Below are positions 8,485 through 16,623 of a stretch of 22,871 nucleotides of DNA, piece by piece. The notes beneath the pieces were generated by a model. It was not told the DNA's origin, did no database searches, and saw only the letters and a program-made list of their open reading frames with translations. Source of the DNA: Candidatus Atribacteria bacterium (GTDB taxonomy: Bacteria > Atribacterota > JS1 > SB-45 > 34-128); the NCBI GenBank assembly GCA_003451675.1, contig DMCY01000095.1:1-22871 (forward strand), in the 5' to 3' direction. Made by a program: the position numbers and the translations under genes. Each line of letters starts with the position of its first letter. Positions within the stretch are counted from its first letter, which is position 1.

Positions 8485-8568
8485 CAACCCGGGTGGCACC
8501 ACGGGAAAATTTATTAATCTCGTCCCTTATAATAATCAATAAAAAGATTATCAGGGACGAGATTTTTT
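8485..8568 (+). promoter_or_regulatory. Second T-box antiterminator/terminator platform without its own Stem I
   Basis: A second T-box sequence GGGTGGCACCACGGG occupies 8491-8505. GGG (8491-8493) pairs with CCC (8524-8526) and ACGGGA (8501-8506) with TCTCGT (8518-8523), leaving a bulge that contains UGGC (8494-8497), complementary to a GCCA tRNA end. The competing terminator pairs AATCTCGTCCC (8516-8526) with GGGACGAGATT (8554-8564) and runs into six T. The terminator strands and the following TTTTTTATTTTA copy those of platform 1, so this arose by partial duplication. Only about 30 bases separate it from platform 1, too few for another Stem I. RNA polymerase must pass two terminators to reach argC. 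Confidence 0.8.
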
Positions 8569-8597
8569 ATTTTATGCTCAAGTGAGGTGAAAATAGA

Positions 8598-9662
8598 ATG
8601 AAAAAAATAAAGGTAAGCGTAATTGGTTCAACCGGTTATACGGGAAAAGAATTAGTAAAAATATTGATGAATCATCAAAGGGTAAAATTGGTTCATCTAA
8701 TTTCTTCCAGTTATGCAGGAAAAAATATAGTGGAGGTATTTCCTGAATTCCTGAATAAATTAGATAAAAAACTTATAAAACTTGATTTGGATGTAGTATC
8801 TCAGGATTCGGATCTGGTGTTTACTGCTCTTCCTCATACGGTCTCTATGGATGTAGTTCCTGAGTTGTTAAAGAAAGGGGTTAAAGTAGTTGATTTAAGT
8901 GCAGATTATCGCCTGAAAAATCCTACGGTTTATAAGGAATGGTACAAGAAAGAACACAACCAGGTTAGTAAGGAGCTGTTAACTAATGCTGTTTATGGGC
9001 TACCAGAGATTTATTCAGATAAAATAAAAGATGCATCATTAGTAGCTAATCCTGGCTGTTATCCCACCAGTGTGATTTTAGGGATTGCCCCCTTATTGAA
9101 ATATCATTTAGTAGAACCAGAGGGAATTATTATTGATTCTAAATCAGGTACTACAGGAGCAGGGAGAAAATTATCTTTAGGTCTTCATTTTTCGGAGTGT
9201 AATGAAAATTTTAAGGCTTACAAAGTTATTAAACATAATCATCTCCCGGAAGTTGAGCAGGAGTTATCATATATTCATTTTAATGGAAAAGATAATAAAA
9301 AGCAGGGAACAGAGATAAAGGTTTGTTTCACTCCTCATCTTCTTCCCATTAATCGAGGAATTTTGTCTACTTGTTATTTGACTTTGAAGGAATCCAAAGA
9401 GGAAGAGGAGATTTTAGAGGTTTATCAAAAATTTTATCAGAAAGCACCTTTTGTGAGAATTTTTGAGCCATCTAATCTACCAGAAATAAAGTTTGTGGCA
9501 GGGACAAATTACTGTGATATTGGATTTTCCATAGATGAAAGGGTGGGAAAGATAAAAGTAATTTCCGCTATCGATAATTTGCTTAAAGGAGCGGCAGGTC
9601 AAGCAGTACAGAATATGAATATTATGTCTGGTTTTAAAGAGGTCGAGGGGCTTAATTTTTAA
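8598..9662 (+). CDS. argC: N-acetyl-gamma-glutamyl-phosphate reductase
   Basis: ArgC reduces N-acetylglutamyl phosphate with NADPH to the semialdehyde, the third step to ornithine. The 354-residue protein begins with the nucleotide loop GSTGYTGKEL (10-19). It has the catalytic cysteine in NPGCYPTS (Cys154), SGTTGAGRK at 183-191, and the KHNHLPE segment where His213 or His215 supplies the acid/base histidine. AGGTGA at 8585-8590 is a well-placed ribosome site for ATG 8598, which follows the T-box leader by 29 bases. It is the first gene of the arginine series. A 205-base repeat-bearing gap separates it from argJ. Length and motifs are complete. Confidence 0.96.
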   Translation: MKKIKVSVIGSTGYTGKELVKILMNHQRVKLVHLISSSYAGKNIVEVFPEFLNKLDKKLIKLDLDVVSQDSDLVFTALPHTVSMDVVPELLKKGVKVVDLSADYRLKNPTVYKEWYKKEHNQVSKELLTNAVYGLPEIYSDKIKDASLVANPGCYPTSVILGIAPLLKYHLVEPEGIIIDSKSGTTGAGRKLSLGLHFSECNENFKAYKVIKHNHLPEVEQELSYIHFNGKDNKKQGTEIKVCFTPHLLPINRGILSTCYLTLKESKEEEEILEVYQKFYQKAPFVRIFEPSNLPEIKFVAGTNYCDIGFSIDERVGKIKVISAIDNLLKGAAGQAVQNMNIMSGFKEVEGLNF

Positions 9663-9682
9663 GTAAGGTTTAGAGAAAAATC

Positions 9683-9703
9683 GGGTCGGATGAATCCGAG
9701 CCC
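9683..9703. repeat. GTAGGGGC-type palindromic repeat, degenerate copy
   Basis: GGGTCGGA, loop TGAA and TCCGAGCCC form an imperfect stem. The core GGATGAATCC is the same as in the copy at 303-320. Just downstream (9713-9745) is a run of short words of the type GTTAGTGAATAGTGAATAG. Confidence 0.55.
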
Positions 9704-9801
9704 TATAAATTATTAGTCGTTAGTGAATAGTGAATAGTCGTTAGTATTGCGTGAAGAAAAATAGGACTTAGAGGTAAGCAAAAGACGAAATCATAAAAGA
9801 A

Positions 9802-9824
9802 GTAGGGGCGTATGGCATACGCCC
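9802..9824. repeat. GTAGGGGC-type palindromic repeat
   Basis: A GTAGGGGC start (9802) is followed by GGGCGTATG (9806-9814) and CATACGCCC (9816-9824), which are exact reverse complements around a single G. It lies in the argC-argJ gap, 44 bases before the argJ start. Confidence 0.65.
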
Positions 9825-9867
9825 TGCCACGATTGGTAAATTGGAAAAGTGAAAGGAGTTGACAATA

Positions 9868-11097
9868 ATGAAAGATATTTTAAATAAAGAAGATTTTCAA
9901 GTGGTCAAAGAAGGTATAACTTTTCCCAAGGGGATAAAAGCAGCTGGAGTAAAATGCGGGATAAGATTCAATAAAAAAGATTTGGCCTTAATCTATTCGG
10001 AAAAAGCAGCTGATGCTTGGGGAACATTTACTACTAATAAATTTAAAGCCGCTCCTTTGGTGGTTACCGAGAAAAATTTGTCTCTATCAAGGGGAAAATT
10101 ACAGGCAGTATTAATAAATAGCGGAATAGCTAATGCCTGTACCGGAGAGAAAGGCTTGAAAGATGCCTGGGAGATGGCCGATTATGTTTCTCAGGGGTTA
10201 AAGATTAAAAAAGAATATGTGGCGGTGACCTCGACCGGTAAGATTGGAGAATTTCTCCCTTTAGGCAAGATAAAAACGGGAGTGGAAAAGGCCATTTCCT
10301 GTCTGGATTATGCCGGAGGAGAAGAGGCGGCAGAGGCAATATTGACTACCGATACTAAAAAGAAAGAGATTGCCGTCTGTTTTAAATTGGGCGGGCAGGA
10401 AGTAAAAATCGGAGGAATGGCTAAAGGGTCAGGGATGATTCATCCTGATATGGCAACTATGTTGGGATTTATTACCAGCGATATTTTCATTAAAGGAGAG
10501 TTGCTCCAGGAAGCCCTTAAGCAGGTAGTGGAAAAAACTTTCAATATGATTAGCATAGATGGTGATACAAGCACTAATGATATGGTCTTATTTATGGCCA
10601 ATGGCTTAGCCGGGAATAAATTGCTAAATAAAAAGGATGTCGATTATTATAAATTTTTAAAGGCCTTACAATATGTGGCTAAATATTTAGCCAGATGTAT
10701 TGCCAAAGATGGAGAGGGAGCTACCAAGCTGATTGAAGCAGAAGTTAAAAACGCAATATCTTTCGAGGAGGCTAAGAAAGTTGCTAAAGCAGTGATTAAT
10801 TCCCCTCTGGTAAAGACAGCAATTTTCGGCAAAGACCCAAATTGGGGGAGAATTTTGGCGGCAGTTGGTTACTCCGGGGCAGAGGTTATGCCAGATAAAG
10901 TTGACCTTTATCTAAAAGAAAAAATAGTAGAGAATGGCCAACCTTTGAAGTTTTCCCGACAGGCCATACATGAATATTTAAAATTATCTGATGAGATAAA
11001 AATATTGGTTGATTTAAAGATGGGTAAAGAGAGCGCTACTGCCTGGGGATGTGACCTGACCTATGATTACGTAAAAATAAATACTAAATACAATTAG
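9868..11097 (+). CDS. argJ: Glutamate N-acetyltransferase / ornithine acetyltransferase
   Basis: ArgJ moves the acetyl group from N-acetylornithine to glutamate, releasing ornithine and recycling the acetyl group. Some members also use acetyl-CoA; the sequence does not decide this, although no argA or argE lies in the window. ATG 9868 is preferred (409 residues) because AAAGGAG at 9852-9858 lies nine bases before it; an in-frame TTG at 9859 touches that site. The self-cleavage motif is present in KGSGMIHPDMATML: the break falls between Ala196 and Thr197, and Thr197 becomes the N-terminal nucleophile of the beta chain. The oxyanion-hole region is TSTG near 121-124, and GDTSTND and KDPNWGR are conserved. 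Confidence 0.96.
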   Translation: MKDILNKEDFQVVKEGITFPKGIKAAGVKCGIRFNKKDLALIYSEKAADAWGTFTTNKFKAAPLVVTEKNLSLSRGKLQAVLINSGIANACTGEKGLKDAWEMADYVSQGLKIKKEYVAVTSTGKIGEFLPLGKIKTGVEKAISCLDYAGGEEAAEAILTTDTKKKEIAVCFKLGGQEVKIGGMAKGSGMIHPDMATMLGFITSDIFIKGELLQEALKQVVEKTFNMISIDGDTSTNDMVLFMANGLAGNKLLNKKDVDYYKFLKALQYVAKYLARCIAKDGEGATKLIEAEVKNAISFEEAKKVAKAVINSPLVKTAIFGKDPNWGRILAAVGYSGAEVMPDKVDLYLKEKIVENGQPLKFSRQAIHEYLKLSDEIKILVDLKMGKESATAWGCDLTYDYVKINTKYN

Positions 11098-11190
11098 GCA
11101 CAGTGATAAGTAATGGGTAACAAGAAAAGAGTTAGGTGGTTAGTTGGTTACCTGGTTAACTAGTGCTAAGTTAACTAAGGTAAGATAGTT

Positions 11191-11269
11191 TTGAGATTGC
11201 TTCGCTAACGCTCGCAATGACAAAATACCGAGTGTCATTGCGAGGAGCAAAGCGACGAAGCAATCTCAA
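11191..11269. repeat. Long interrupted inverted repeat, MITE-like
   Basis: The outer 14 bases, TTGAGATTGCTTCG (11191-11204), are repeated in reverse complement at 11256-11269. An inner 12-base arm, CTCGCAATGACA (11211-11222), matches TGTCATTGCGAG (11233-11244). The side spacers differ (6 against 11 bases) and the central loop is about 10 bases. I recall very similar sequence from intergenic DNA of many unrelated bacteria, so it is probably a small non-autonomous mobile repeat. It encodes nothing and would fold into a long stem in RNA. Confidence 0.75.
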
Positions 11270-11324
11270 GAAATATAACATACTTTATTTAATAGAGCAC
11301 TAGTTAGGATAGCGAAAAGAAAAG

Positions 11325-11350
11325 TAGGGGCGTATTGCAATACGCCCCTA
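11325..11350. repeat. Perfect 26-base GTAGGGGC-type palindrome
   Basis: TAGGGGCGTATTG (11325-11337) is followed directly by its exact reverse complement to 11350. It is the most intact member of the family seen here and shares its GGGGCGTATTGC half with the copy at 15042. Confidence 0.75.
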
Positions 11351-11429
11351 TAATGAATTAAAACTGAAAACTGATTATTTTTACTTAAAACGAATAACGA
11401 ATAATTAAAAACTTGTATTTCAGTCTTAC

Positions 11430-11454
11430 GGGCAGACACAAGGTCTGCCCCTAC
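11430..11454 (-). repeat. GTAGGGGC-type palindromic repeat, inverted orientation
   Basis: GGGCAGAC (11430-11437) and GTCTGCCC (11443-11450) form an 8-bp stem, and the GTAGGGGC flank reads on the minus strand from 11454. The inner arm differs from the other copies while the outer frame is kept. Confidence 0.65.
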
Positions 11455-11515
11455 TAACCTATTCACTAACTAACTAATTCAATTGGTCGATTGAAAAAAA
11501 GGAGTGTGATAGACA

Positions 11516-12394
11516 ATGAAAAAAGATATAGATAACCGTGGAGAAATTCTTTTAGAAGCTCTCCCTTATATTAAAAAATTTTGGGATAAGATAGTGGTTA
11601 TAAAATACGGCGGTAGCGCCATGAAGGATAAAGACTTAGAAAAACAGATTATAAAAGATGTTATTTTATTAAAATATGTGGGAATGAAACCAGTGATTGT
11701 TCATGGCGGAGGGCCGGAGATCTCTGTAGAAATGGAAAAGAGGAACAAGATTCCCCAATTTCTTAACGGATTAAGAGTAACTGATGAAGAGACGATGGAG
11801 ATAACCGAGATGGTTCTAACCGGTAAGATTAATACTCGTTTGGTAGCAGAAATTAATCTCTATATTTCCGAAGGTCCGGGAAATGGAGTAAAGGGTATCG
11901 GTCTGAGTGGAGAAGATGCCCAGCTTTTGACGGTTAAGAAACATCCGGTACAAGAATTAGGTTTGGTGGGAGAAGTAGAAAAAATTGATACTGAAATATT
12001 AACAATTTTACTGGAAAAAAATTATATCCCGGTGATAGCTACAGTGGGAGTGGATAAAGGAGGGGTTAGATATAACATCAATGCTGATATAGCAGCAGGC
12101 CAGATAGCCATTTCTCTGCAAGCAGAGAAACTGATATATTTGAGCGATGTGGATGGAATATTTAAAGATTTTGGAGATCCAGCTTCTTTAATTAGCAGTT
12201 TAACCATTAGTCAAGCTAAGGACTTAATTAAATCCGGGGAGATCCAAAAAGGAATGATTCCCAAAGTAGATTCAGCTATTCAAGCCTTAGAGGGTGGAGT
12301 AAATAAAGTGCATTTCTTAAACGGTAAACGTGCTCATTCTATTTTGTTAGAGTTGTTTACTGATAGTGGAATAGGAACAGAAATTATTCCTTAA
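11516..12394 (+). CDS. argB: Acetylglutamate kinase, probably arginine-sensitive type
   Basis: ArgB phosphorylates N-acetylglutamate, the committed step of the acetylated route. The 292-residue amino-acid-kinase-fold protein has the phosphate-binding Lys30 in VVIKYGGSAM, the HGGGPEI loop at 63-69, Arg87 for substrate binding, and NADIAAGQIA in the nucleotide half. Before the core there is a 25-residue extension with ILLEALPYIKKFWDK; such an N-terminal helix is typical of hexameric kinases inhibited by arginine, as in Thermotoga and Pseudomonas. Feedback inhibition is inferred from this. ATG 11516 is supported by GGAG at 11501-11504, with 11-base spacing. Only 48 bases lie between it and argD. 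Confidence 0.95.
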   Translation: MKKDIDNRGEILLEALPYIKKFWDKIVVIKYGGSAMKDKDLEKQIIKDVILLKYVGMKPVIVHGGGPEISVEMEKRNKIPQFLNGLRVTDEETMEITEMVLTGKINTRLVAEINLYISEGPGNGVKGIGLSGEDAQLLTVKKHPVQELGLVGEVEKIDTEILTILLEKNYIPVIATVGVDKGGVRYNINADIAAGQIAISLQAEKLIYLSDVDGIFKDFGDPASLISSLTISQAKDLIKSGEIQKGMIPKVDSAIQALEGGVNKVHFLNGKRAHSILLELFTDSGIGTEIIP

Positions 12395-12442
12395 TCAGTG
12401 TAATCACTTAATATAGATATTAAGTAAGGAGGTCTAAAGATT

Positions 12443-13633
12443 ATGAAAACTAAAGAATTAATAGAAAACGAAAAAAAATATTTGATGCAGACATACACCA
12501 GACCGGCGATGGTATTAGACAAGGGTGAAGGGATGAAGGTATGGGACCTGGAAGGGAAGCAATACTACGATTTTATTGGAGGTATAGCAGTAAATGTCTT
12601 AGGCTATTGTCATCCAAAAGTGGTGGAAGCCATTAAAAATCAGGCAGAAAAGTTAATACATTGTTCTAACCTTTTTTATAGCGAACCTCAGATAATTTTA
12701 GCTCAAATGTTGGTAGAAATTTCTTGTGGTGATAAAGTATTTTTTGGTAATAGTGGAGCAGAGGTAAATGAAGGTGCAATCAAATTAGCGGTTAAATATT
12801 TTAAAGATCAAGATAAAGATGAGCACAAGATAATCTATATGAAAAATTCCTTTCACGGCAGAACTATTGCTACTCTGGCTGCTACCGGTCAATACAAATA
12901 TCACAAGGATTATCTTCCTCTTCTACCTAAATTTAAAGAGGCGATATTTAATAACCTTGAATCAGTAAAGGCAGCAGTTGATGAGGAAGTAGCAGCAGTA
13001 CTGGTTGAGCCTATTCAGGGAGAAGGTGGCATAAAAATTGCCACTCAGGAATTTATAAGGGGATTAAGAGAACTATGTGATAAAGAGGGGATATTGCTTA
13101 TCTTTGATGAGATCCAGTGTGGTTTGGGTCGAACCGGAAAGATGTTTGCTTACCAATATTATGGTGTAGAGCCGGATATCTTAACTATTGCTAAATCTTT
13201 AGGAGGGGGAATACCTATCGGAGCTTTTATCGCCAAAGATAAAATAGCCTCCTCTTTCAAGCCCGGAGATCACGGAACTACTTTTGGTGGTAATCCTGTG
13301 GCCAGTGCAGTGGCGATAGCCAATTTAAAAGTTTTACAGGAAGAGCATTTAGTAGAAAAGTGTCAGGAAAAAGGAGAATATTTTAAAAAGAAATTAGAAG
13401 GCCTTAAAGAAAAGTATCCAGAGAAGATAGAAGAAGTAAGAGTCTTGGGTCTAATGGTGGGGTTAGAAATAAAAAAAGATGGTCCGGAGGTAGTAAAAAA
13501 GTGCTTAGAAAAGGGGGCATTAATTAATTGTACAGCGGGTAATGTTTTGCGCTTCCTACCGCCGTTAATTGTAAAGGAAGAAGAAATAGATTATTTAATA
13601 GAAGTTTTAGATAAAATATTTAAAAAATTATAA
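12443..13633 (+). CDS. argD: Acetylornithine aminotransferase
   Basis: ArgD is a PLP enzyme that transfers an amino group from glutamate to N-acetylglutamate semialdehyde, giving N-acetylornithine. The 396-residue class III aminotransferase has SGAE for PLP phosphate contact (104-107), FHGRT at 137-141, VEPIQGEGG at 188-196, the ring-nitrogen aspartate in FDEIQCGLGRTG (Asp222), and the Schiff-base lysine in IAKSLGGGIPIGAF (Lys251). TTFGGNPVA follows. AAGGAGG just before position 12434 gives a strong start at ATG 12443. The related ornithine, GABA and succinylornithine aminotransferases cannot be excluded by motif alone, but the position among arg genes supports ArgD. The gap to argG is 25 bases. 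Confidence 0.95.
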   Translation: MKTKELIENEKKYLMQTYTRPAMVLDKGEGMKVWDLEGKQYYDFIGGIAVNVLGYCHPKVVEAIKNQAEKLIHCSNLFYSEPQIILAQMLVEISCGDKVFFGNSGAEVNEGAIKLAVKYFKDQDKDEHKIIYMKNSFHGRTIATLAATGQYKYHKDYLPLLPKFKEAIFNNLESVKAAVDEEVAAVLVEPIQGEGGIKIATQEFIRGLRELCDKEGILLIFDEIQCGLGRTGKMFAYQYYGVEPDILTIAKSLGGGIPIGAFIAKDKIASSFKPGDHGTTFGGNPVASAVAIANLKVLQEEHLVEKCQEKGEYFKKKLEGLKEKYPEKIEEVRVLGLMVGLEIKKDGPEVVKKCLEKGALINCTAGNVLRFLPPLIVKEEEIDYLIEVLDKIFKKL

Positions 13634-13658
13634 TAAAAAGTAGAAGGGAGTATAAAAA

Positions 13659-14873
13659 ATGAAAAAAATGAAAAAAGTAGTATTGGCTTATTCGGGAGGA
13701 TTGGATACTTCGGTAGCTATTAAATGGCTAAAAGAAAATTATTGTGAAGAAGTAATTACGGTGGCAGTTGACGTAGGTCAACAGAGTGATTTAGAATATG
13801 TAAAGGAAAAAGCTCTTAAGATTGGAGCAAGTAAATCTTATGTAATTGATGCTAAAGATGAATTTGTGAACAATTATGTTTTACCAGGATTACAAGCAGG
13901 GGCGGTTTATGAATCAAATTATCCTTTAGCTACGGCTTATTCTCGACCCTTAATCTCCAAAATTATGGTTGAAATTGCCGAAAAAGAACAGGCGGAAGCT
14001 ATTGTTCATGGCTGTACCGGTAAAGGTAATGATCAGGTAAGATTTGAAGTATCTATCGCTGCTTTAAATCCAAAATTACAGGTAATTGCTCCGGCTCGAG
14101 AGTGGGGATTTACTCGAGAAGAAGAAATTGAGTATGCTAAAAAATATAATATTCCTGTCCCCGTAGATGTGGATAATCCATACAGCGTGGACCAGAACTT
14201 ATGGGGGAGGTCTATCGAATGTGGAGCGTTGGAAAATCCCTGGGTAGAACCACCGGAAGAAGGGGTTTATGAATGGACAGTAAGCCCGGAGAAGGCTCCT
14301 GATGAACCAACTTATCTGGAGATATATTTTGAAAAGGGAGTGCCACAGAGTATAAATGGAGAGAAGATGTCTCTGACGAATCTAATTTTAAGCTTAAATA
14401 AAATTGGAGGAGAAAATGGAGTAGGCAGAGTAGATATGGTAGAAAACAGATTGGTAGGGATTAAATCTCGAGAAATCTATGAATGCCCAGGTGCAACTAT
14501 TTTGTTAAAGGCATATCAGTCTTTGGAAGGATTAGTTTATCCTCGAGAATTATCTCATTTTAAACAGATTATTTCTCAAAAATATTCTGAATTGACTTAT
14601 TATGGTCTATGGTTTTCTGCCTTAAAAGAGGCACTGGATGGTTTTGTAAAAGTGATTAAAGATAAGGTAACCGGAACTATAAAAGTAAAATTATTTAAAG
14701 GTAATTGTGTGGTGGTGGGTAGAAAATCTAAAAATTCTCTGTACGATTTTAATCTGGCTACTTATGATCAAGGAGATACCTTTAATCAAGATTTTGCTAA
14801 AGGATTTATAGAGCTTTGGGGTTTACCTACTAAAGTGTATTCTTCAGTGAGCAAAAAGTGCAGTAATGAGTAA
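13659..14873 (+). CDS. argG: Argininosuccinate synthase
   Basis: ArgG condenses citrulline and aspartate with ATP to argininosuccinate. The 404-residue protein starts with the PP-motif AYSGGLDTS (10-18). It contains [13 protein letters not shown] (87-99), which contacts citrulline and aspartate, and [14 protein letters not shown] at 118-131. LWGRSIECG and the ECPGA segment are conserved. ATG 13659 has AAGGGAG at 13644-13650 with eight-base spacing; a second ATG nine bases on has poor spacing. The end of the gene runs into TAATGAG word repeats (14862-14891), the start of the gap to argH. Complete and of normal length. Confidence 0.96.
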   Translation: MKKMKKVVLAYSGGLDTSVAIKWLKENYCEEVITVAVDVGQQSDLEYVKEKALKIGASKSYVIDAKDEFVNNYVLPGLQAGAVYESNYPLATAYSRPLISKIMVEIAEKEQAEAIVHGCTGKGNDQVRFEVSIAALNPKLQVIAPAREWGFTREEEIEYAKKYNIPVPVDVDNPYSVDQNLWGRSIECGALENPWVEPPEEGVYEWTVSPEKAPDEPTYLEIYFEKGVPQSINGEKMSLTNLILSLNKIGGENGVGRVDMVENRLVGIKSREIYECPGATILLKAYQSLEGLVYPRELSHFKQIISQKYSELTYYGLWFSALKEALDGFVKVIKDKVTGTIKVKLFKGNCVVVGRKSKNSLYDFNLATYDQGDTFNQDFAKGFIELWGLPTKVYSSVSKKCSNE

Positions 14874-15240
14874 AAAGTAATGAGTAATGAGAGGAAAGAG
14901 TTAGTTGGTTACATGCTTACTTGGTTAGTTAGTTTAGGAAAGAAAAGAGAAGAAAGAATACAAAAGATAAGAGTATCGAGGATTAATTACTTGATTAATT
15001 AATTTATCAGTAAAATGAGGGTTGCAAGGTTGAAAAAAGTAGGGGCGTATTGCATACGCCCCATAGGAATACAAAAGCGAGACATGTAGCATCACGACGT
15101 TACCGTGATGAATAAAGAAAACAAATATTTGGGTTGGATGAATCAAACTTTACACTAAGCAACTATTATTCATTATTGGCTAAAAGGACTGTAAACTAAT
15201 TAACCAAGCAACCAGCTAACCAAAAGGAGGGGTGAAAAAG
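14874..15240. other. Gap between argG and argH with repeats
   Basis: About 365 bases without a supported gene. Present are TAATGAG and GGTTAGTTAG word repeats, a GTAGGGGC-type palindrome (15039-15062) and a CATCACG...CCGTGATG hairpin (15091-15111). The last 40 bases contain several AACCA words and then AAAAGGAGGGG, the argH ribosome site. No clear terminator or promoter was seen. Confidence 0.45.
15039..15062. repeat. GTAGGGGC-type palindromic repeat
   Basis: GTA (15039-15041) is followed by GGGGCGTAT (15042-15050), loop TGC and ATACGCCCC (15054-15062). The arms are exact reverse complements and nearly identical to those of the copy at 11325. Confidence 0.7.
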
Positions 15241-16623
15241 ATGGAAAAACTATGGGGTGGAAGATTTAAAAAGAATATAAACAAAGGGATGGAAGAATTT
15301 GTCTCCTCTCTTTCCTTTGACAAAAAATTAGTTAAATATGACTTATTAGGGAGCATTGCTCATGCTCAGATGTTAGGCAAATGTAAAATTATCACTGAAG
15401 AAGAGAAAAATAAAATTGTTGAGGGATTAAAACGAATTCTAAAAGAAGTACAAGAGGACAAGGTAAAAATTATTACTGGGGAAGCAGAAGATATTCACTC
15501 CTGGGTGGAAAATAAATTAAAAGAAAAAATTGGGACTGTGGCCGGGAAATTGCATATTGCCCGAAGTAGAAATGATCAGATAGCCCTTGATGAGCGGATG
15601 TATTTAAAAGAAGAAGTGCTAACGATACAGGATTTATTAAAAGATTTACAGAAATCTCTTTTGATAACAGCCCGGAAAAACTTGGGAGCAATTATGCCTG
15701 GTTATACCCACCTGCAGCATGCCCAGCCCCTCCTTTTCTCTCATCATCTTATGGCTTATGTTTATATGTTTGAACGGGATAAGGGTAGGATGCAAGATTC
15801 ATATAAGAGGATAGATATTCTACCCCTGGGCTCTGCCGCTTTAGCAGGTACCTCTTTCCCTATTAATAGAGAATTTGTAGCTAAACAACTTGGTTTTAGT
15901 AAGGTTTCAGAAAATAGCCTTGATGCAGTAAGCGATAGAGATTTTATTTTAGAATTTCTATCTGCTTCGGCCATCTTGATGATGCATTTGAGCCGCTTAG
16001 GGGAGGAATTGGTATTATGGTCCTCTCAAGAATTTGATTTTATTGAGCTGGATGATTCTTTCTGTACCGGCAGCAGTATTATGCCTCAGAAGAAAAATCC
16101 TGATGCCGCAGAATTAATCAGAGGAAAAACCGGGCGAGTCTATGGAAATTTAATAAATCTTCTAACTATGATGAAGGCTTTACCCCTGGCCTATAATCAT
16201 GATATGCAAGAAGACAAAGAACCTTTATTTGATACCGTATCTACTTTAGAAACTTCTTTGTTCTTAATGAGCAAGATGATAGAGACCATACAGATTAATA
16301 AAGAAAAGATGGAGAAGAGCACCAAAGGTGATTTTTCTACCGCTACCGAATTAGCAGATTATTTAGCGAAAAAGGGTTTATCTTTTAGAGAAGCCCATAA
16401 ATTGGTAGGTAGTATTGTTATTTATTGCTTGGAAAAGAAAAAAAATTTGGAGAATTTAACTCTTTCGGAATTGAGGTCCTTCCATAAAGATTTTAATGAT
16501 GACACTTTGAAAATTTTAAAATCTGTATCTGCTGTTGAGGCTAAAGACTCTTACGGCGGAACTTCTTTGAAAAGAGTCAAAGAGTCTATCCAGAAAGCTA
16601 AGAAAATATTAGAAGGAAAGTAA
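15241..16623 (+). CDS. argH: Argininosuccinate lyase
   Basis: ArgH splits argininosuccinate to arginine and fumarate, completing the pathway. From ATG 15241 the protein has 460 residues. AGGAGG at 15225-15230 sits ten bases before this ATG and overlaps an in-frame GTG at 15232, which is therefore an unlikely start. Residues 4-9 read LWGGRF, the usual ArgH opening. RSRNDQIALD (108-117), THLQHAQP (156-163) and the signature GSSIMPQKKNP at 277-287 are all intact; the catalytic serine lies in this flexible loop (Ser278/Ser279). It belongs to the aspartase/fumarase superfamily, and the position after argG supports ArgH rather than another member. Confidence 0.96.
   Translation: MEKLWGGRFKKNINKGMEEFVSSLSFDKKLVKYDLLGSIAHAQMLGKCKIITEEEKNKIVEGLKRILKEVQEDKVKIITGEAEDIHSWVENKLKEKIGTVAGKLHIARSRNDQIALDERMYLKEEVLTIQDLLKDLQKSLLITARKNLGAIMPGYTHLQHAQPLLFSHHLMAYVYMFERDKGRMQDSYKRIDILPLGSAALAGTSFPINREFVAKQLGFSKVSENSLDAVSDRDFILEFLSASAILMMHLSRLGEELVLWSSQEFDFIELDDSFCTGSSIMPQKKNPDAAELIRGKTGRVYGNLINLLTMMKALPLAYNHDMQEDKEPLFDTVSTLETSLFLMSKMIETIQINKEKMEKSTKGDFSTATELADYLAKKGLSFREAHKLVGSIVIYCLEKKKNLENLTLSELRSFHKDFNDDTLKILKSVSAVEAKDSYGGTSLKRVKESIQKAKKILEGK

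Larger units (their letters stand above)
11098..11515. other. Repeat-rich gap between argJ and argB
   Basis: These 418 bases hold no supported gene. They contain GGTTAGTTGG-type words (11131-11160), a long inverted repeat (11191-11269), two GTAGGGGC-type palindromes in opposite orientation (11325-11350 and 11430-11454) and AT-rich filler. No promoter clear enough to report was found, so argB may depend on read-through from the argC promoter. Confidence 0.5.

Noticed and set aside
8391..8585. A 64-codon plus-strand reading frame beginning GTGGTACCG
   Set aside because: It lies entirely in the T-box and both terminators; its sequence is explained by RNA structure and it has no ribosome site.
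9859..9867. argJ start at TTG 9859
   Set aside because: The TTG abuts AAAGGAG, leaving no spacing; ATG 9868 is correctly placed.
15232..15240. argH start at GTG 15232
   Set aside because: It overlaps the ribosome site; ATG 15241 gives the normal MEKLWGGRF start.
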